Assembly: GCA_028288405.1 (NCBI GenBank)
Contig: JAQBNS010000037.1
Coordinates: forward strand, 36,746-100,745
From: Chitinophagaceae bacterium
GTDB taxonomy: Bacteria; Bacteroidota; Bacteroidia; Cytophagales; Cytophagaceae
DNA length: 64,000 bases
Direction: 5' to 3'
In this document: piece after piece, positions 36,026 to 43,737 of the stretch
Layout of the letters: each line of letters begins with the position of its first letter
How positions within the stretch are numbered: position 1 is the stretch's first letter
Program-made: the position numbers and the translations under genes
The notes under the pieces: model-generated
Database searches by the model: none
What the model saw: only the letters and a program-made list of their open reading frames with translations
What the model was told of the DNA's origin: nothing

Positions 36026-36168
36026 ATAGTCTTTAGACATTAGTGGTTAGTCGTTAGTTAAAAAGGAGAACATAGTTTCTCCTTTTTTTATGGGTGTTTG
36101 GTCGAAACGCCTTACGCCCAGCTAAGTTTTTTTTTCTAACGTCTAACGACTAATCACTATTTACTACT
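36026..36168. repeat. Family B palindrome enclosing a terminator, copy B3
   Basis: Left arm 36026-36060 (TTAGTGGTTAGTCGTTAGTT units) and right arm 36136-36168 (CTAACGTCTAACGACTAATC) are complementary. Between them lie a terminator hairpin (36061-36089) and a second small hairpin near 36091-36113. Copy B4 at 43577-43673 has the same arrangement. Confidence 0.85.
36061..36089 (+). terminator. Rho-independent terminator after the GT2 gene
   Basis: Stem AAAAGGAGAA (36061-36070) with TTCTCCTTTT (36077-36086), 6-nt loop, then more T. It sits inside the B3 palindrome. Confidence 0.9.
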
Positions 36169-36254
36169 TCTGTCGCTTAGCTGACAAACCAGCACTTTTA
36201 AGTTCTCTACCTTTAAGAAGTAATTGGTAATCTCTACTTACTGATCACTTGCTT

Positions 36255-37019
36255 ATGAAAAGAATATCTCTCCTTTCTGTATTTATTCTTTTGCTTAGTC
36301 TTCCTGCACAAGCACAAGAAACTACGGAGAAAAAATGCAACTACAAATTCAATAACTACTTTGATCTAGGTGTTGCCATCGGCGACCAACAAGCTGCCGG
36401 AACACTTTCATGGCTGCACTTGTACGGTATCGGTCATAAAAAGCAACGATTGAAAATCGGTTATGGCATTCGATTTACTTCTTATGCCGGTGCCAATAAA
36501 TGGTATACCACTGCCCCATCCAAGTATACCAGCACCAGACAAGATCCATTGACCATCTTCTCTGATAATGTCGACAACAACATCGATACCATAGCTACTG
36601 TGACACCTCAGGTAAATCTCATCAATTTGTCCATCACTATAGAATACAATGTCTGGAGATCGTTTGATTTGGGATTCAACATCGATGCGGTGGGATTCAG
36701 CTTTGGAGGAAAACAAAAAGTCAATGTACTTTCCAGTTCTTATGACGACGGTCAATCACCTGTTACCTATGCCAGGCCCACTTCCTTCAACTTATTGCTG
36801 ACGAGTGACAACGACATCGGATCATTGAACTCTGAGTTTTTCGTTCGTTACTGGCTCTCACCCAAATTCGGAATCAGAGCAGGTTATAGTTTTCTGTTTA
36901 CGGAATACACGACAGAAAACAAACTCTCTTTTGATAACGGAAGAATTGAAAATGATCGATATCGTCTGAAGAGTTCTTTATTCTTGCTCGCTGTTACTTT
37001 CAAACCTTTTAACCCTTAA
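36255..37019 (+). CDS. Outer-membrane beta-barrel protein, unknown function
   Basis: 254 residues from ATG at 36255; a TTG two codons upstream is a less likely start. The signal peptide ends at about 'LPAQAQE'. The rest has alternating strands with long polar loops, consistent with an outer-membrane barrel of 8-12 strands. No family motif is recognised beyond that. The DM13 lipoprotein gene follows after 12 bp, so both may be exported together. Confidence 0.65.
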   Translation: MKRISLLSVFILLLSLPAQAQETTEKKCNYKFNNYFDLGVAIGDQQAAGTLSWLHLYGIGHKKQRLKIGYGIRFTSYAGANKWYTTAPSKYTSTRQDPLTIFSDNVDNNIDTIATVTPQVNLINLSITIEYNVWRSFDLGFNIDAVGFSFGGKQKVNVLSSSYDDGQSPVTYARPTSFNLLLTSDNDIGSLNSEFFVRYWLSPKFGIRAGYSFLFTEYTTENKLSFDNGRIENDRYRLKSSLFLLAVTFKPFNP

Positions 37020-37031
37020 CAAATAGTTCCT

Positions 37032-37484
37032 ATGAAAAAAGTACTCCTCCTGACTTTGCTGGTGTGCCTTACCAGTATGTCTATTGCATCCTGTAAAAAG
37101 AAAGAAGATCCAGGTCCAACTGCTATGGTAATGTCTCCGCCTCCTTCTGCTGAAAGTGACACGGTTGGTAGTGGTGACTTCACCAGTTATGAGCATGGTT
37201 TAAGCGGTTCTTCTATTCTTTATAAAGAAGACAATCCTGAAGTAAAGAAACTAAGACTTTACAATTTCAACATGACCGCAGGTCCTGATGTGCATGTTTA
37301 CCTTTCTAAAACCAGCAGTTACAGCGCAGCCAATGTTTTAGAAATTACCAAACTCACCACCGGTTATACCAACAGCAGCATCACATTCGATGTCACATCT
37401 GCCAATTATAGTGCGGATTATAAATATGTATTGGTGTATTGTGTGCAGTATAGTTCGTTGTTTGGGTACACAAAGTTAGAATAG
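37032..37484 (+). CDS. DM13-domain lipoprotein
   Basis: 150 residues with lipobox 'SIASC' (Cys20). A short KKKED/Pro-rich linker leads to a DM13 domain (about 45-150): 'GSGDFTSYEHGLSGSSILY', 'KLRLYNFNMTAGPDVHVYL' and the conserved Cys in 'VLVYCVQYSSLFGYTKL'. DM13 domains are proposed to carry redox cofactors through this cysteine. Its TAG stop codon is part of the first repeat unit of B2. Confidence 0.85.
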   Translation: MKKVLLLTLLVCLTSMSIASCKKKEDPGPTAMVMSPPPSAESDTVGSGDFTSYEHGLSGSSILYKEDNPEVKKLRLYNFNMTAGPDVHVYLSKTSSYSAANVLEITKLTTGYTNSSITFDVTSANYSADYKYVLVYCVQYSSLFGYTKLE

Positions 37485-37602
37485 TTGTTAGTTGTTAGTT
37501 GTTAGTTGTTAGTTGTTAGTTAATAAAAAAAATAGTTCAAATAAAGAGAATTCCTCTCCTTTATTTGAACTAACAACTAGTAACTAATAACTAACAACTA
37601 TT
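37482..37602. repeat. Family B palindrome with internal hairpin, copy B2
   Basis: About six GTTAGTT units (37482-37523) pair with CTAACAACTAGTAACTAATA-like units (37569-37602). In the middle, TAGTTCAAATAAAG (37533-37546) pairs exactly with CTTTATTTGAACTA (37559-37572). The first unit holds the stop codon of the DM13 gene. The repeat also abuts the stop of the convergent small secreted protein. Confidence 0.9.
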
Positions 37603-37855
37603 TCGCTTTCTTCTTCGGTTCCTCTGCCACTGTCTTTTTCTCATCCGGTTTGCATACAGCGCAAGCGGTATAACCTTTCTTTTTGGCTTCGCTCAGTTCC
37701 ATGCCCTTCTTACCAGTACTCACTACGGAACAATTTTTCATGTGGTATTTCTTTCCGCCATCTGTTACATATACAGTTTGCGCCTGTGCAGAAAAATTAA
37801 TGGCGATGTAAAACAGAGCAAAGAAAATGATACTTAGTAAGGAATTTCTTTTCAT
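37598..37855 (-). CDS. Small exported protein with Cys pair (Ada-type zinc-ribbon-like)
   Basis: 85 residues. Signal peptide ends at about 'FSAQAQ'. The mature part reads 'VYVTDGGKKYHMKNCSVV' and 'GYTACAVCKPDEKK', with one Cys plus a Cys-x2-Cys pair, as in Ada-like metal-binding modules found beside nucleases and in small Bacteroidota secreted proteins. The C-terminus is Lys/Glu-rich. The function is unknown; metal binding is inferred from the Cys pattern only. Confidence 0.65.
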   Translation of the reverse strand: MKRNSLLSIIFFALFYIAINFSAQAQTVYVTDGGKKYHMKNCSVVSTGKKGMELSEAKKKGYTACAVCKPDEKKTVAEEPKKKAK

Positions 37856-38020
37856 GTGAGTGACAGGTTAAGGTTTAAAATATTTCTACGCAAAAAGAAT
37901 AATGAGGTTTCAATTATGAATTTTTTCTGAACTTAAATAGAGAACTGTTTACCAAAGGTCAAACCTTGCTTTTTAATAACCAATCCTGTACTTTAAACCC
38001 GAACTCTAAACTTAACTTCT

Positions 38021-38329
38021 ATGAAATGGTATCACTACATCGCTTGCTTCTTTGCAGGTGCTTTCCTGGCTAACTTTGTTCCTCATTTTACCAATGGTAT
38101 TTCCGGCGATCCTTTCCCTTCACCCTTTGCCAATCCTCCCGGCAAAGGACTATCTTCTCCTTTGATCAATGTGCTATGGGCTTTGGCTAACCTGGTTGTA
38201 GGTGTATTGCTATTTAAAGTCAGTAAATTGTCATGGAGCAACAAACTGGCTTTATTGATTTTCTTCCTTGGTATCGCACTCATGAGCATTAACCTAAGCA
38301 TTCACTTTGCGGAAAAAATGGCGATGTAA
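38021..38329 (+). CDS. Small membrane protein, unknown
   Basis: 102 residues with three predicted membrane segments (about 5-22, 46-66, 74-94). A Pro/Gly-rich loop ('SGDPFPSPFANPPGKG') separates the first two. No known family is recognised. A possible promoter-like pair (CTTG at about 37967, TACTTTAA near 37990) lies upstream. Confidence 0.6.
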   Translation: MKWYHYIACFFAGAFLANFVPHFTNGISGDPFPSPFANPPGKGLSSPLINVLWALANLVVGVLLFKVSKLSWSNKLALLIFFLGIALMSINLSIHFAEKMAM

Positions 38330-38367
38330 TTTATAATGCTCAATAGATTCTTAAACTAACCATGTCA

Positions 38368-38459
38368 CCCTTAAATCCCCTGAAGGGGACTTTGCTTCGG
38401 CATTTAATAGATAAGTTATAAAGTATTTACTGGGAAGTCCCCTTCAGGGGATTTAGGGG
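38368..38459. repeat. Nested inverted repeat, family G (CCCCTGAAGGGG type)
   Basis: Left arm 38368-38393 and right arm 38434-38459 are inverted copies around a 40-bp spacer; each arm also contains its own palindrome CCCCTGAAGGGG. A degenerate single arm is at about 60770-60798. The layout resembles a small mobile palindromic element. It lies between the small membrane protein and the terminator of the lolC/E-like gene. Confidence 0.8.
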
Positions 38460-38480
38460 TTAGACAGATGGTTAAAATAA

Positions 38481-38512
38481 AAAAGGTCTCGCAAAATATG
38501 CGAGACCTTTTT
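38481..38512. terminator. Bidirectional terminator between convergent genes
   Basis: 13-bp perfect stem AAAAGGTCTCGCA (38481-38493) with TGCGAGACCTTTT (38499-38511), loop AAATA; A-run before, T-run after. Confidence 0.9.
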
Positions 38513-38537
38513 ACTGATCACTGACAACTGACCACTT

Positions 38538-39755
38538 CTAGTTAAACTTCACCGACTTCGCCGGACTAATCCTTGATATCATAATCACAGGAAGCAGTTG
38601 TATGAGCATGAGTATCGTCGCAAACAATACGTTTAATAAAATAAACATGTTCCAGGTCCAGGCAATGGGCACACTGTTCATGTAATACGTATTAGGATCC
38701 AGGGGCATGAGTTTGAAATGATACTGCAACCAACAAAGTGATAACCCGATCGCATTGCCAAACAATAATCCTTTCACAACAAGATAGCCGCCGTTCATTA
38801 GAAAAATTCTTCGAACCTGATAATTACGGGCTCCCAGTGCTTTCAATAAACCGATCATAGACGTACGCTCCATGATCATGATCAATAAGGTAGACACCAT
38901 TACAAATGTTCCCACACCAATGATGAGGATAAGGAATACCAATACATTTCTATCCAGGAGCATCATCCAGTCAAAGATCTGCATGTAACGTTCTTTTACC
39001 GTCATATAGGCCAAGTCATAATCCAGGCTCTCTTCTACCGCCAATGCGGTACTGTCCAATTGCGAAAAATCGTTGACTATAATTTCATAGCTCCCGGCAA
39101 TACTGTCCGACAGGTTGTATAACCGCCGAACCAATCCGGCATCGCCCATGATCATGTGTTCATCAAATTCTTCCAGACCTGTTTCATAGATACCACTTAC
39201 ATTCACCTTTCTGAAGCGTGGGCTCTGTTGCACGAAGCACAGTAAAATGGTATCATGCAATTTCACATGCAGATCATTGGCTATGCGCCGGCTGATCATG
39301 ACTTCTTTAGAATAAGTCGTATCGGAAAAGGCTGGTACCTTACCTTCCACAATATTCTTACTGAATAAATCCCAGTTGTAATTTTTCTCTACTCCTTTCA
39401 GGATGATACCGACAATCTCGCTATTTGATTTAAGGAGTCCGGGTTTATGAACAATGGGTTGTACAGAACGCACGCCATAGACTGAATCGGGATGAAGATA
39501 GATGTCTCTGTTCTTATCGAAGGGTGATTCTTCGAAAGACCTGTTCAGATCAAATTTGGTAACCATGATATGGCCACTCAATCCATAGATTTTGTCCTCG
39601 ATTTCCGTCTTGAAACCTTCCAGAATCGAAGTGGATAAAATGCTGATTACCATTCCAAGGGCAATGATAGCCACAGCAATGTTTGACACCAAAGAGGAAA
39701 AAGAACCCTGAAGTCCGGACCGTATCCGTCGTGATATAAAATAATATACCTTCAA
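38538..39755 (-). CDS. LolC/LolE-like ABC transporter permease (FtsX family)
   Basis: 405 residues. One membrane helix at the N-terminus (about 25-47) is followed by a large periplasmic domain and three C-terminal helices, the classic LolC/E/MacB layout. 'MIMERTSMIGLLKALGAR' is the FtsX-family signature coupling helix. It probably releases lipoproteins from the inner membrane or performs a related export step. No ATPase gene is adjacent. It is divergent from namZ, 47 bp apart. Confidence 0.85.
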   Translation of the reverse strand: MKVYYFISRRIRSGLQGSFSSLVSNIAVAIIALGMVISILSTSILEGFKTEIEDKIYGLSGHIMVTKFDLNRSFEESPFDKNRDIYLHPDSVYGVRSVQPIVHKPGLLKSNSEIVGIILKGVEKNYNWDLFSKNIVEGKVPAFSDTTYSKEVMISRRIANDLHVKLHDTILLCFVQQSPRFRKVNVSGIYETGLEEFDEHMIMGDAGLVRRLYNLSDSIAGSYEIIVNDFSQLDSTALAVEESLDYDLAYMTVKERYMQIFDWMMLLDRNVLVFLILIIGVGTFVMVSTLLIMIMERTSMIGLLKALGARNYQVRRIFLMNGGYLVVKGLLFGNAIGLSLCWLQYHFKLMPLDPNTYYMNSVPIAWTWNMFILLNVLFATILMLIQLLPVIMISRISPAKSVKFN

Positions 39756-39802
39756 TTTGTGTACCTTTGGTGATCAGTGTAATTTACCCCTAAAATAGGA
39801 AC

Positions 39803-41023
39803 ATGTTTAGCAAATTCATAGTACTACTCTTTTCTTCTTTTCTGGTGCTGGTCTCCTTTTGTCATTGTACTTCTCAACAGACAACGAATACGGTTGCCGT
39901 ACAACCAAAAGAAGTCTCTAAAACTTTGCCTCTAGTCATGGGAGCGGAACAACTCAATACCTACCTGCACATCCTGGAGGGTAAGAAAATAGGACTGGTG
40001 GTCAACAATACTTCTTTAGTAAAAGGTACTCACCTGCTGGATACCTTGTTGCTTTCCGGTGTAGATGTTGTGAAGATCTTTGCACCCGAACATGGTTTTC
40101 GCGGAGACACGGAAAATGGAGGACATGTAAATGATGAAACCGATCCTGCTACGGGGCTTCCCATCATTTCTTTGCATGGTAAAAACAAAAAACCGACGGC
40201 AGATCAAATTAAAGGTTTGGATATTCTGGTCTTTGATATGCAAGACGTCGGTGTTCGTTTTTATACCTATTACTGTACCATGTTTTATGTCATGCAGGCC
40301 GCTGCTGAAAATCATGTAGCCGTCATGATACTGGACAGACCAAATCCCAACGGACATTATGTAGACGGGCCTATATTGGATACTGTCACCTGCCGCTCTT
40401 TCGTAGGCTTGTTGCCGATACCCATTGTTCATGGATTGACCTTAGGAGAAATGGCGCAAATGATCAACGATGAAGGTTGGTTGGGCAAAAATAAAACCTG
40501 TACACTAAAAGTCATACCGCTGCTCAATTACACACACCTTACTTCTTATTCTCTTCCTATCCAACCTTCGCCAAACTTACCCAACGATCAGTCTATACAA
40601 TTGTATCCATCGGTTTGTTTGTTTGAAGGTACCAAATTCAGTCTGGGCCGTGGTACTCCTTTCCCTTTTCAAGTTGTGGGTTATCCTGATACACTATTTG
40701 GAAAGTTCACCTTTACACCTGTCAGCATTCCGGGCAAGTCTAATGAACCGCCTTTGATGAATAAGAAATGTTACGGCATTGATTTAAGAACCGCTCAAAC
40801 CAATGGCTTCACGATGAAGTACCTGTTGGACATGTACAAGAAGGATCCGAACAAAGCCACTTTCTTTATCCCCTTCTTTGAAAAGCTAATTGGCAACAAA
40901 ACAGTAAGAGGCATGATTGAAAGAGGTGATTCGGAAGAAACCATCAAAGCTTCCTGGCAAACAGAATTGATGACATACAAAGTCATGAGAAAAAAATATT
41001 TACTCTATACCGATTTTGAATAA
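39803..41023 (+). CDS. namZ: NamZ-type exo-beta-N-acetylmuramidase (GH171, formerly DUF1343)
   Basis: 406 residues. A hydrophobic N-terminus ending 'VSFCHC' is a signal peptide and perhaps a lipobox. The DUF1343/GH171 motifs are clear: 'KIGLVVNNTSLV', 'FAPEHGFRGDTENGG', 'FDMQDVGVRFYTYYC', 'LDRPNPNGHYVDGP', 'SVCLFEGTKFSLGRGT' and 'PFQVVGYP'. The family releases N-acetylmuramic acid from the non-reducing end of peptidoglycan chains, for wall recycling or scavenging. The fmt gene starts 3 bp later. Confidence 0.88.
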   Translation: MFSKFIVLLFSSFLVLVSFCHCTSQQTTNTVAVQPKEVSKTLPLVMGAEQLNTYLHILEGKKIGLVVNNTSLVKGTHLLDTLLLSGVDVVKIFAPEHGFRGDTENGGHVNDETDPATGLPIISLHGKNKKPTADQIKGLDILVFDMQDVGVRFYTYYCTMFYVMQAAAENHVAVMILDRPNPNGHYVDGPILDTVTCRSFVGLLPIPIVHGLTLGEMAQMINDEGWLGKNKTCTLKVIPLLNYTHLTSYSLPIQPSPNLPNDQSIQLYPSVCLFEGTKFSLGRGTPFPFQVVGYPDTLFGKFTFTPVSIPGKSNEPPLMNKKCYGIDLRTAQTNGFTMKYLLDMYKKDPNKATFFIPFFEKLIGNKTVRGMIERGDSEETIKASWQTELMTYKVMRKKYLLYTDFE

Positions 41024-41026
41024 TCA

Positions 41027-41959
41027 ATGTTCGATAAAAAAGATTTACGCATCATTTACCTGGGTACACCGGACTTCGCTGTTCCGGGATTACAGTTGCT
41101 TGTAAAAGAAGGATACAACGTAGTAGCCGTCATCACTGCACCGGATAAGCCTGCGGGCAGAGGATTGACCTTGCAACATTCCGATGTAAAAAAAGCAGCG
41201 CTGGAATTGAACATTCCCGTTTTGCAACCGGAGAAACTAAAAGATCCTGATTTCCTAAAAGTGCTTGCCTCCTACCACGCCAACTTACAAATCGTCGTAG
41301 CCTTTCGTATGTTGCCTGAAGCCGTGTGGAACATGCCGGCCATCGGAACATTCAACCTCCATGGTTCTCTATTGCCACAATACCGCGGTGCAGCACCAAT
41401 CAACTGGGCGATCATCAACGGCGAAAAAGAAACCGGATTGACTACGTTTTTTCTGAAGCATGAAATCGATACCGGTGACATGATGCTGCAGGTAAAAGAA
41501 CCCATTGAAGAAGAAGACACCTTTGAGATTTTATACAACCGTTTAAAAAACATCGGCGCCAAACTGATTTTAAATACGGTACAGTTGATCCAAATGGGAG
41601 GCTATAAAACGATTCCACAGGACACCAGTGTACCGCTAAAAGCAGCGCCTAAGCTCTTCAAAGAAACTTGTCAGATCGATTGGAACAGAACAGAAGAAGA
41701 GGTTTACAATTTTGTAAGAGGACTCTCTCCTTATCCTTGCGCCTGGACAATCCTGAATGAAAAAACTTATAAAGTCATTCAGGTAAAAAAATCACTTAGT
41801 TCGCAAGACAACAGCAAACATCCCATAGGATCTGTTGTACAGGAAGACAACAAAGCCTATGTGTATTGCCGATCCGGTAAATTAGAACTGATCGAAATAC
41901 AGGCAGAAGGTAAAAAGAGAATGAAAGTATTGGATTATTTAAGAGGCAATAAAATTTAA
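41027..41959 (+). CDS. fmt: Methionyl-tRNA formyltransferase
   Basis: 310 residues. It formylates initiator Met-tRNA with 10-formyl-tetrahydrofolate. Seen: 'IIYLGTPDFAVPGLQLL', 'APDKPAGRGLTLQ', and the formyl-donor site 'FNLHGSLLPQYRGAAPINW'. The C-terminal tRNA-binding domain covers about 205-310 ('GLSPYPCAWTIL'). Length is normal. It is tightly linked to namZ. A family F element lies downstream. Confidence 0.94.
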   Translation: MFDKKDLRIIYLGTPDFAVPGLQLLVKEGYNVVAVITAPDKPAGRGLTLQHSDVKKAALELNIPVLQPEKLKDPDFLKVLASYHANLQIVVAFRMLPEAVWNMPAIGTFNLHGSLLPQYRGAAPINWAIINGEKETGLTTFFLKHEIDTGDMMLQVKEPIEEEDTFEILYNRLKNIGAKLILNTVQLIQMGGYKTIPQDTSVPLKAAPKLFKETCQIDWNRTEEEVYNFVRGLSPYPCAWTILNEKTYKVIQVKKSLSSQDNSKHPIGSVVQEDNKAYVYCRSGKLELIEIQAEGKKRMKVLDYLRGNKI

Positions 41960-42027
41960 TAGAACTAGTTTAAGATTGTTGTTATTGGGTTTGTGATTTG
42001 GCAAAATAGTAAGTTAAAGATGAGGAT

Positions 42028-42108
42028 AAGGGCGTTCCCTTCGGGCCGGGCTTTCGCCACTCGCTTCCGCCGAAAAGGCGGAGAGCTCAAACAATGGCTC
42101 AATCCCTA
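42028..42108. repeat. Family F GC-rich intergenic element, copy F1
   Basis: It begins GGGCGTTCCCTTCGGGCCGG, continues through CTTTCGCC and a small hairpin (CCGCC-GAAAA-GGCGG, about 42068-42082), and ends CAATCCCTAACGC. The copy at 60620-60735 shares the opening, the CGGGCT-TCCGC core and the closing TCCCTMACGC. Elements of this look recur in Bacteroidota intergenic DNA. Whether it is transcribed is unknown. Confidence 0.75.
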
Positions 42109-42154
42109 ACGCTAAAACAAACTCTTTAATAAGAAAAAGTTAAAACTTAATCAG

Positions 42155-42649
42155 ATGAAACGTTCCGTCATTGTAGCCATCGCAGAAAATCATGTCATCG
42201 GTAAAGGTGATGAACTACCCTGGAAATTATCCACTGATCTCAAGCGCTTCAAAGCCATCACCATGGGACATCCCATCATCATGGGCAGAAAGACGTATGA
42301 GTCGATTGGTCGTTTATTACCTGGTAGATTGAACATCATCATCACCAACAATAAAGATTATACTGTAACAGGCGGTGTGGTTGTGCACTCTATAAAAGAA
42401 GCCTTCGATTACGCGGAACACGATCAATACGAAGAAGCTTTTGTCATCGGTGGTGCCGCCATCATTAAAGAAGCATTGAAAGATTGTAATAAGATATACC
42501 TTACTAAAGTCTTATCTAAGACTGTCGAAGGCGATGTATTTTTAAACCTGCAATTGGGTAATGATTGGAAAGTATTGTCAACAGAGGAATTGCCGGCAGA
42601 TGAGAAGAATCAATACCCTGTTGAATTTGTGGATTTAGAAAGGAAGTAG
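42155..42649 (+). CDS. folA: Dihydrofolate reductase
   Basis: 164 residues, NADPH-dependent reduction of dihydrofolate. Motifs: 'VAIAENHVIGKGDELPWKL' with the catalytic acidic residue region, 'TMGHPIIMGRKTYESIGR' for NADPH binding, and 'EAFVIGGAAI' near residue 95. Length is typical for chromosomal enzymes. A nitrilase-like gene begins 13 bp downstream. No thyA is present in the window. Confidence 0.93.
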   Translation: MKRSVIVAIAENHVIGKGDELPWKLSTDLKRFKAITMGHPIIMGRKTYESIGRLLPGRLNIIITNNKDYTVTGGVVVHSIKEAFDYAEHDQYEEAFVIGGAAIIKEALKDCNKIYLTKVLSKTVEGDVFLNLQLGNDWKVLSTEELPADEKNQYPVEFVDLERK

Positions 42650-42662
42650 ATATTCGTTTATA

Positions 42663-43391
42663 ATGAAAATAGCTGTTGCACAAATAAATCTTTTGAAAGG
42701 CAATGTTGTTGCGAATATAGAGAAGCATATCCAATTCATAAAACTAGCGGTTCTTCATAAAGCCGATGCTTTATTTTTTCCAGAACTCTCCATAACAGGT
42801 TATGAACCGGAGCTTGCAAAGGAGTTAGCCGTCCATGTGTACGATAAACGATTTGACGAATTTCAAGCCCTCTCTAATAGCTACAACATCTCAATAGGAA
42901 TCGGAGTTCCCATTCAATTTAGTACAGGTATACAAATAAGCATGATTATCTTTGTACCGAACAACATCAGAAAAGTGTATTCGAAACAACTTCTGCACCC
43001 GGACGAACTGCCCTATTTTGTGAGCGGAGACCAAAAGATTGTGCTTACCATTGAGAATAAAAAAATTGTTCCTGCTATTTGTTATGAATCCCTGCAGGTA
43101 GAGAATGCCGAACAAGCACATGCTCTTGAGGCGGAAATATATGTAGCGAGTGTAGCTAAAGCACAAAACGGTATAGACAAAGCAGAAAGCCATTATCCTT
43201 TCATCGCCAGAAAATACAGGATGTCTGTGTTAATGGCAAATTGTGTTGGGCCTTGTGATAATTTTTTAAGCATAGGCAAAAGCTCCATTTGGAATAAAGA
43301 TGGACGTTTATTGGGACAACTGAATGAAACAGAAGAAGGTATTTTAGTTTTTGACAGTGAAACAGAATTAGTCTTTGCGAAAAGCATCTAG
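42663..43391 (+). CDS. Nitrilase-superfamily carbon-nitrogen hydrolase
   Basis: 242 residues. The catalytic triad of the superfamily is intact: Glu41 in 'LFFPELSITGY', Lys108 in 'VYSKQLLHPDELP' and Cys140 in 'PAICYESLQ'. It hydrolyses an amide or a related C-N bond; the substrate cannot be told from sequence. It is cytoplasmic. It probably shares a transcript with folA. Two E-family repeats follow directly. Confidence 0.87.
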   Translation: MKIAVAQINLLKGNVVANIEKHIQFIKLAVLHKADALFFPELSITGYEPELAKELAVHVYDKRFDEFQALSNSYNISIGIGVPIQFSTGIQISMIIFVPNNIRKVYSKQLLHPDELPYFVSGDQKIVLTIENKKIVPAICYESLQVENAEQAHALEAEIYVASVAKAQNGIDKAESHYPFIARKYRMSVLMANCVGPCDNFLSIGKSSIWNKDGRLLGQLNETEEGILVFDSETELVFAKSI

Positions 43392-43398
43392 TTTACAT

Positions 43399-43450
43399 CG
43401 CTGGTGCAAGCATATTGCTTGTTCCTAAAGCTTCTTAGCGCGTCTCGCGC
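43399..43450. repeat. Two-hairpin repeat E2 (inverted orientation)
   Basis: Hairpin 2 first: CAAGCA-TAT-TGCTTG (43407-43421), then GTTCCT and hairpin 1 GCGCG-TCT-CGCGC (43438-43450). E3 lies 71 bp away in the opposite orientation, so the two form a large inverted pair. The whole 346-bp gap 43392-43737 is made of E2, E3, B4 and two terminators; I see no gene in it. Confidence 0.85.
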
Positions 43451-43521
43451 GGGTTATCTGATTACCATACAGTTTACAATTTAGTCAGGTAATTAATACT
43501 TCTTCTGTTACTTCTTACGTC

Positions 43522-43573
43522 GAGCTGGAAGCTCTATATCATTTTAGGAACAAGCAAAATGCTTGCACCAGCG
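43522..43573. repeat. Two-hairpin repeat E3
   Basis: Hairpin 1 GAGCT-GGA-AGCTC (43522-43534), TATATCATTTTAGGAA spacer, hairpin 2 CAAGCA-AAA-TGCTTG (43551-43565), then CACCAGCG. It runs in the same orientation as E1. Confidence 0.85.
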
Positions 43574-43576
43574 GAA

Positions 43577-43673
43577 TAGTCGTTAGACGTTAGTGATTAG
43601 TAGTTAGTAAAAACAAAAAGGAAGCATAGCTTCCTTTTTTGCTAATGACTAACGTCTAACAACTAATAACTAA
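43577..43673. repeat. Family B palindrome enclosing a terminator, copy B4
   Basis: Left arm 43577-43609 (CGTTAGACGTTAGTGATTAG units) and right arm 43641-43673 (CTAATGACTAACGTCTAACA units) flank a terminator hairpin, the same three-part design as B3. Confidence 0.88.
43615..43640 (+). terminator. Rho-independent terminator inside B4
   Basis: Stem AAAAAGGAAGC (43615-43625) with GCTTCCTTTTT (43629-43639), loop ATA, ending in a T-run. It fits the end of the folA/nitrilase transcript. Confidence 0.9.
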
Positions 43674-43703
43674 AAAAGCGACAGGATTACCGTCCTGTCG
43701 CTT
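43671..43703 (-). terminator. Rho-independent terminator of the chitinase gene
   Basis: Stem AAGCGACAGGA (43676-43686) with TCCTGTCGCTT (43693-43703). On the minus strand the hairpin is followed by a T-run (from the A-run at 43672-43677), as expected 35 bp after the chitinase stop. Confidence 0.88.
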
Positions 43704-43737
43704 GCTTTAACCAGAGTTGAAAAAATATAAGGGAAAG

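Noticed and set aside
42028..42108. Riboswitch upstream of folA
   Set aside because: The GC-rich element recurs at 60620-60735 away from folate genes, so it is treated as a repeat and not a folA regulator.
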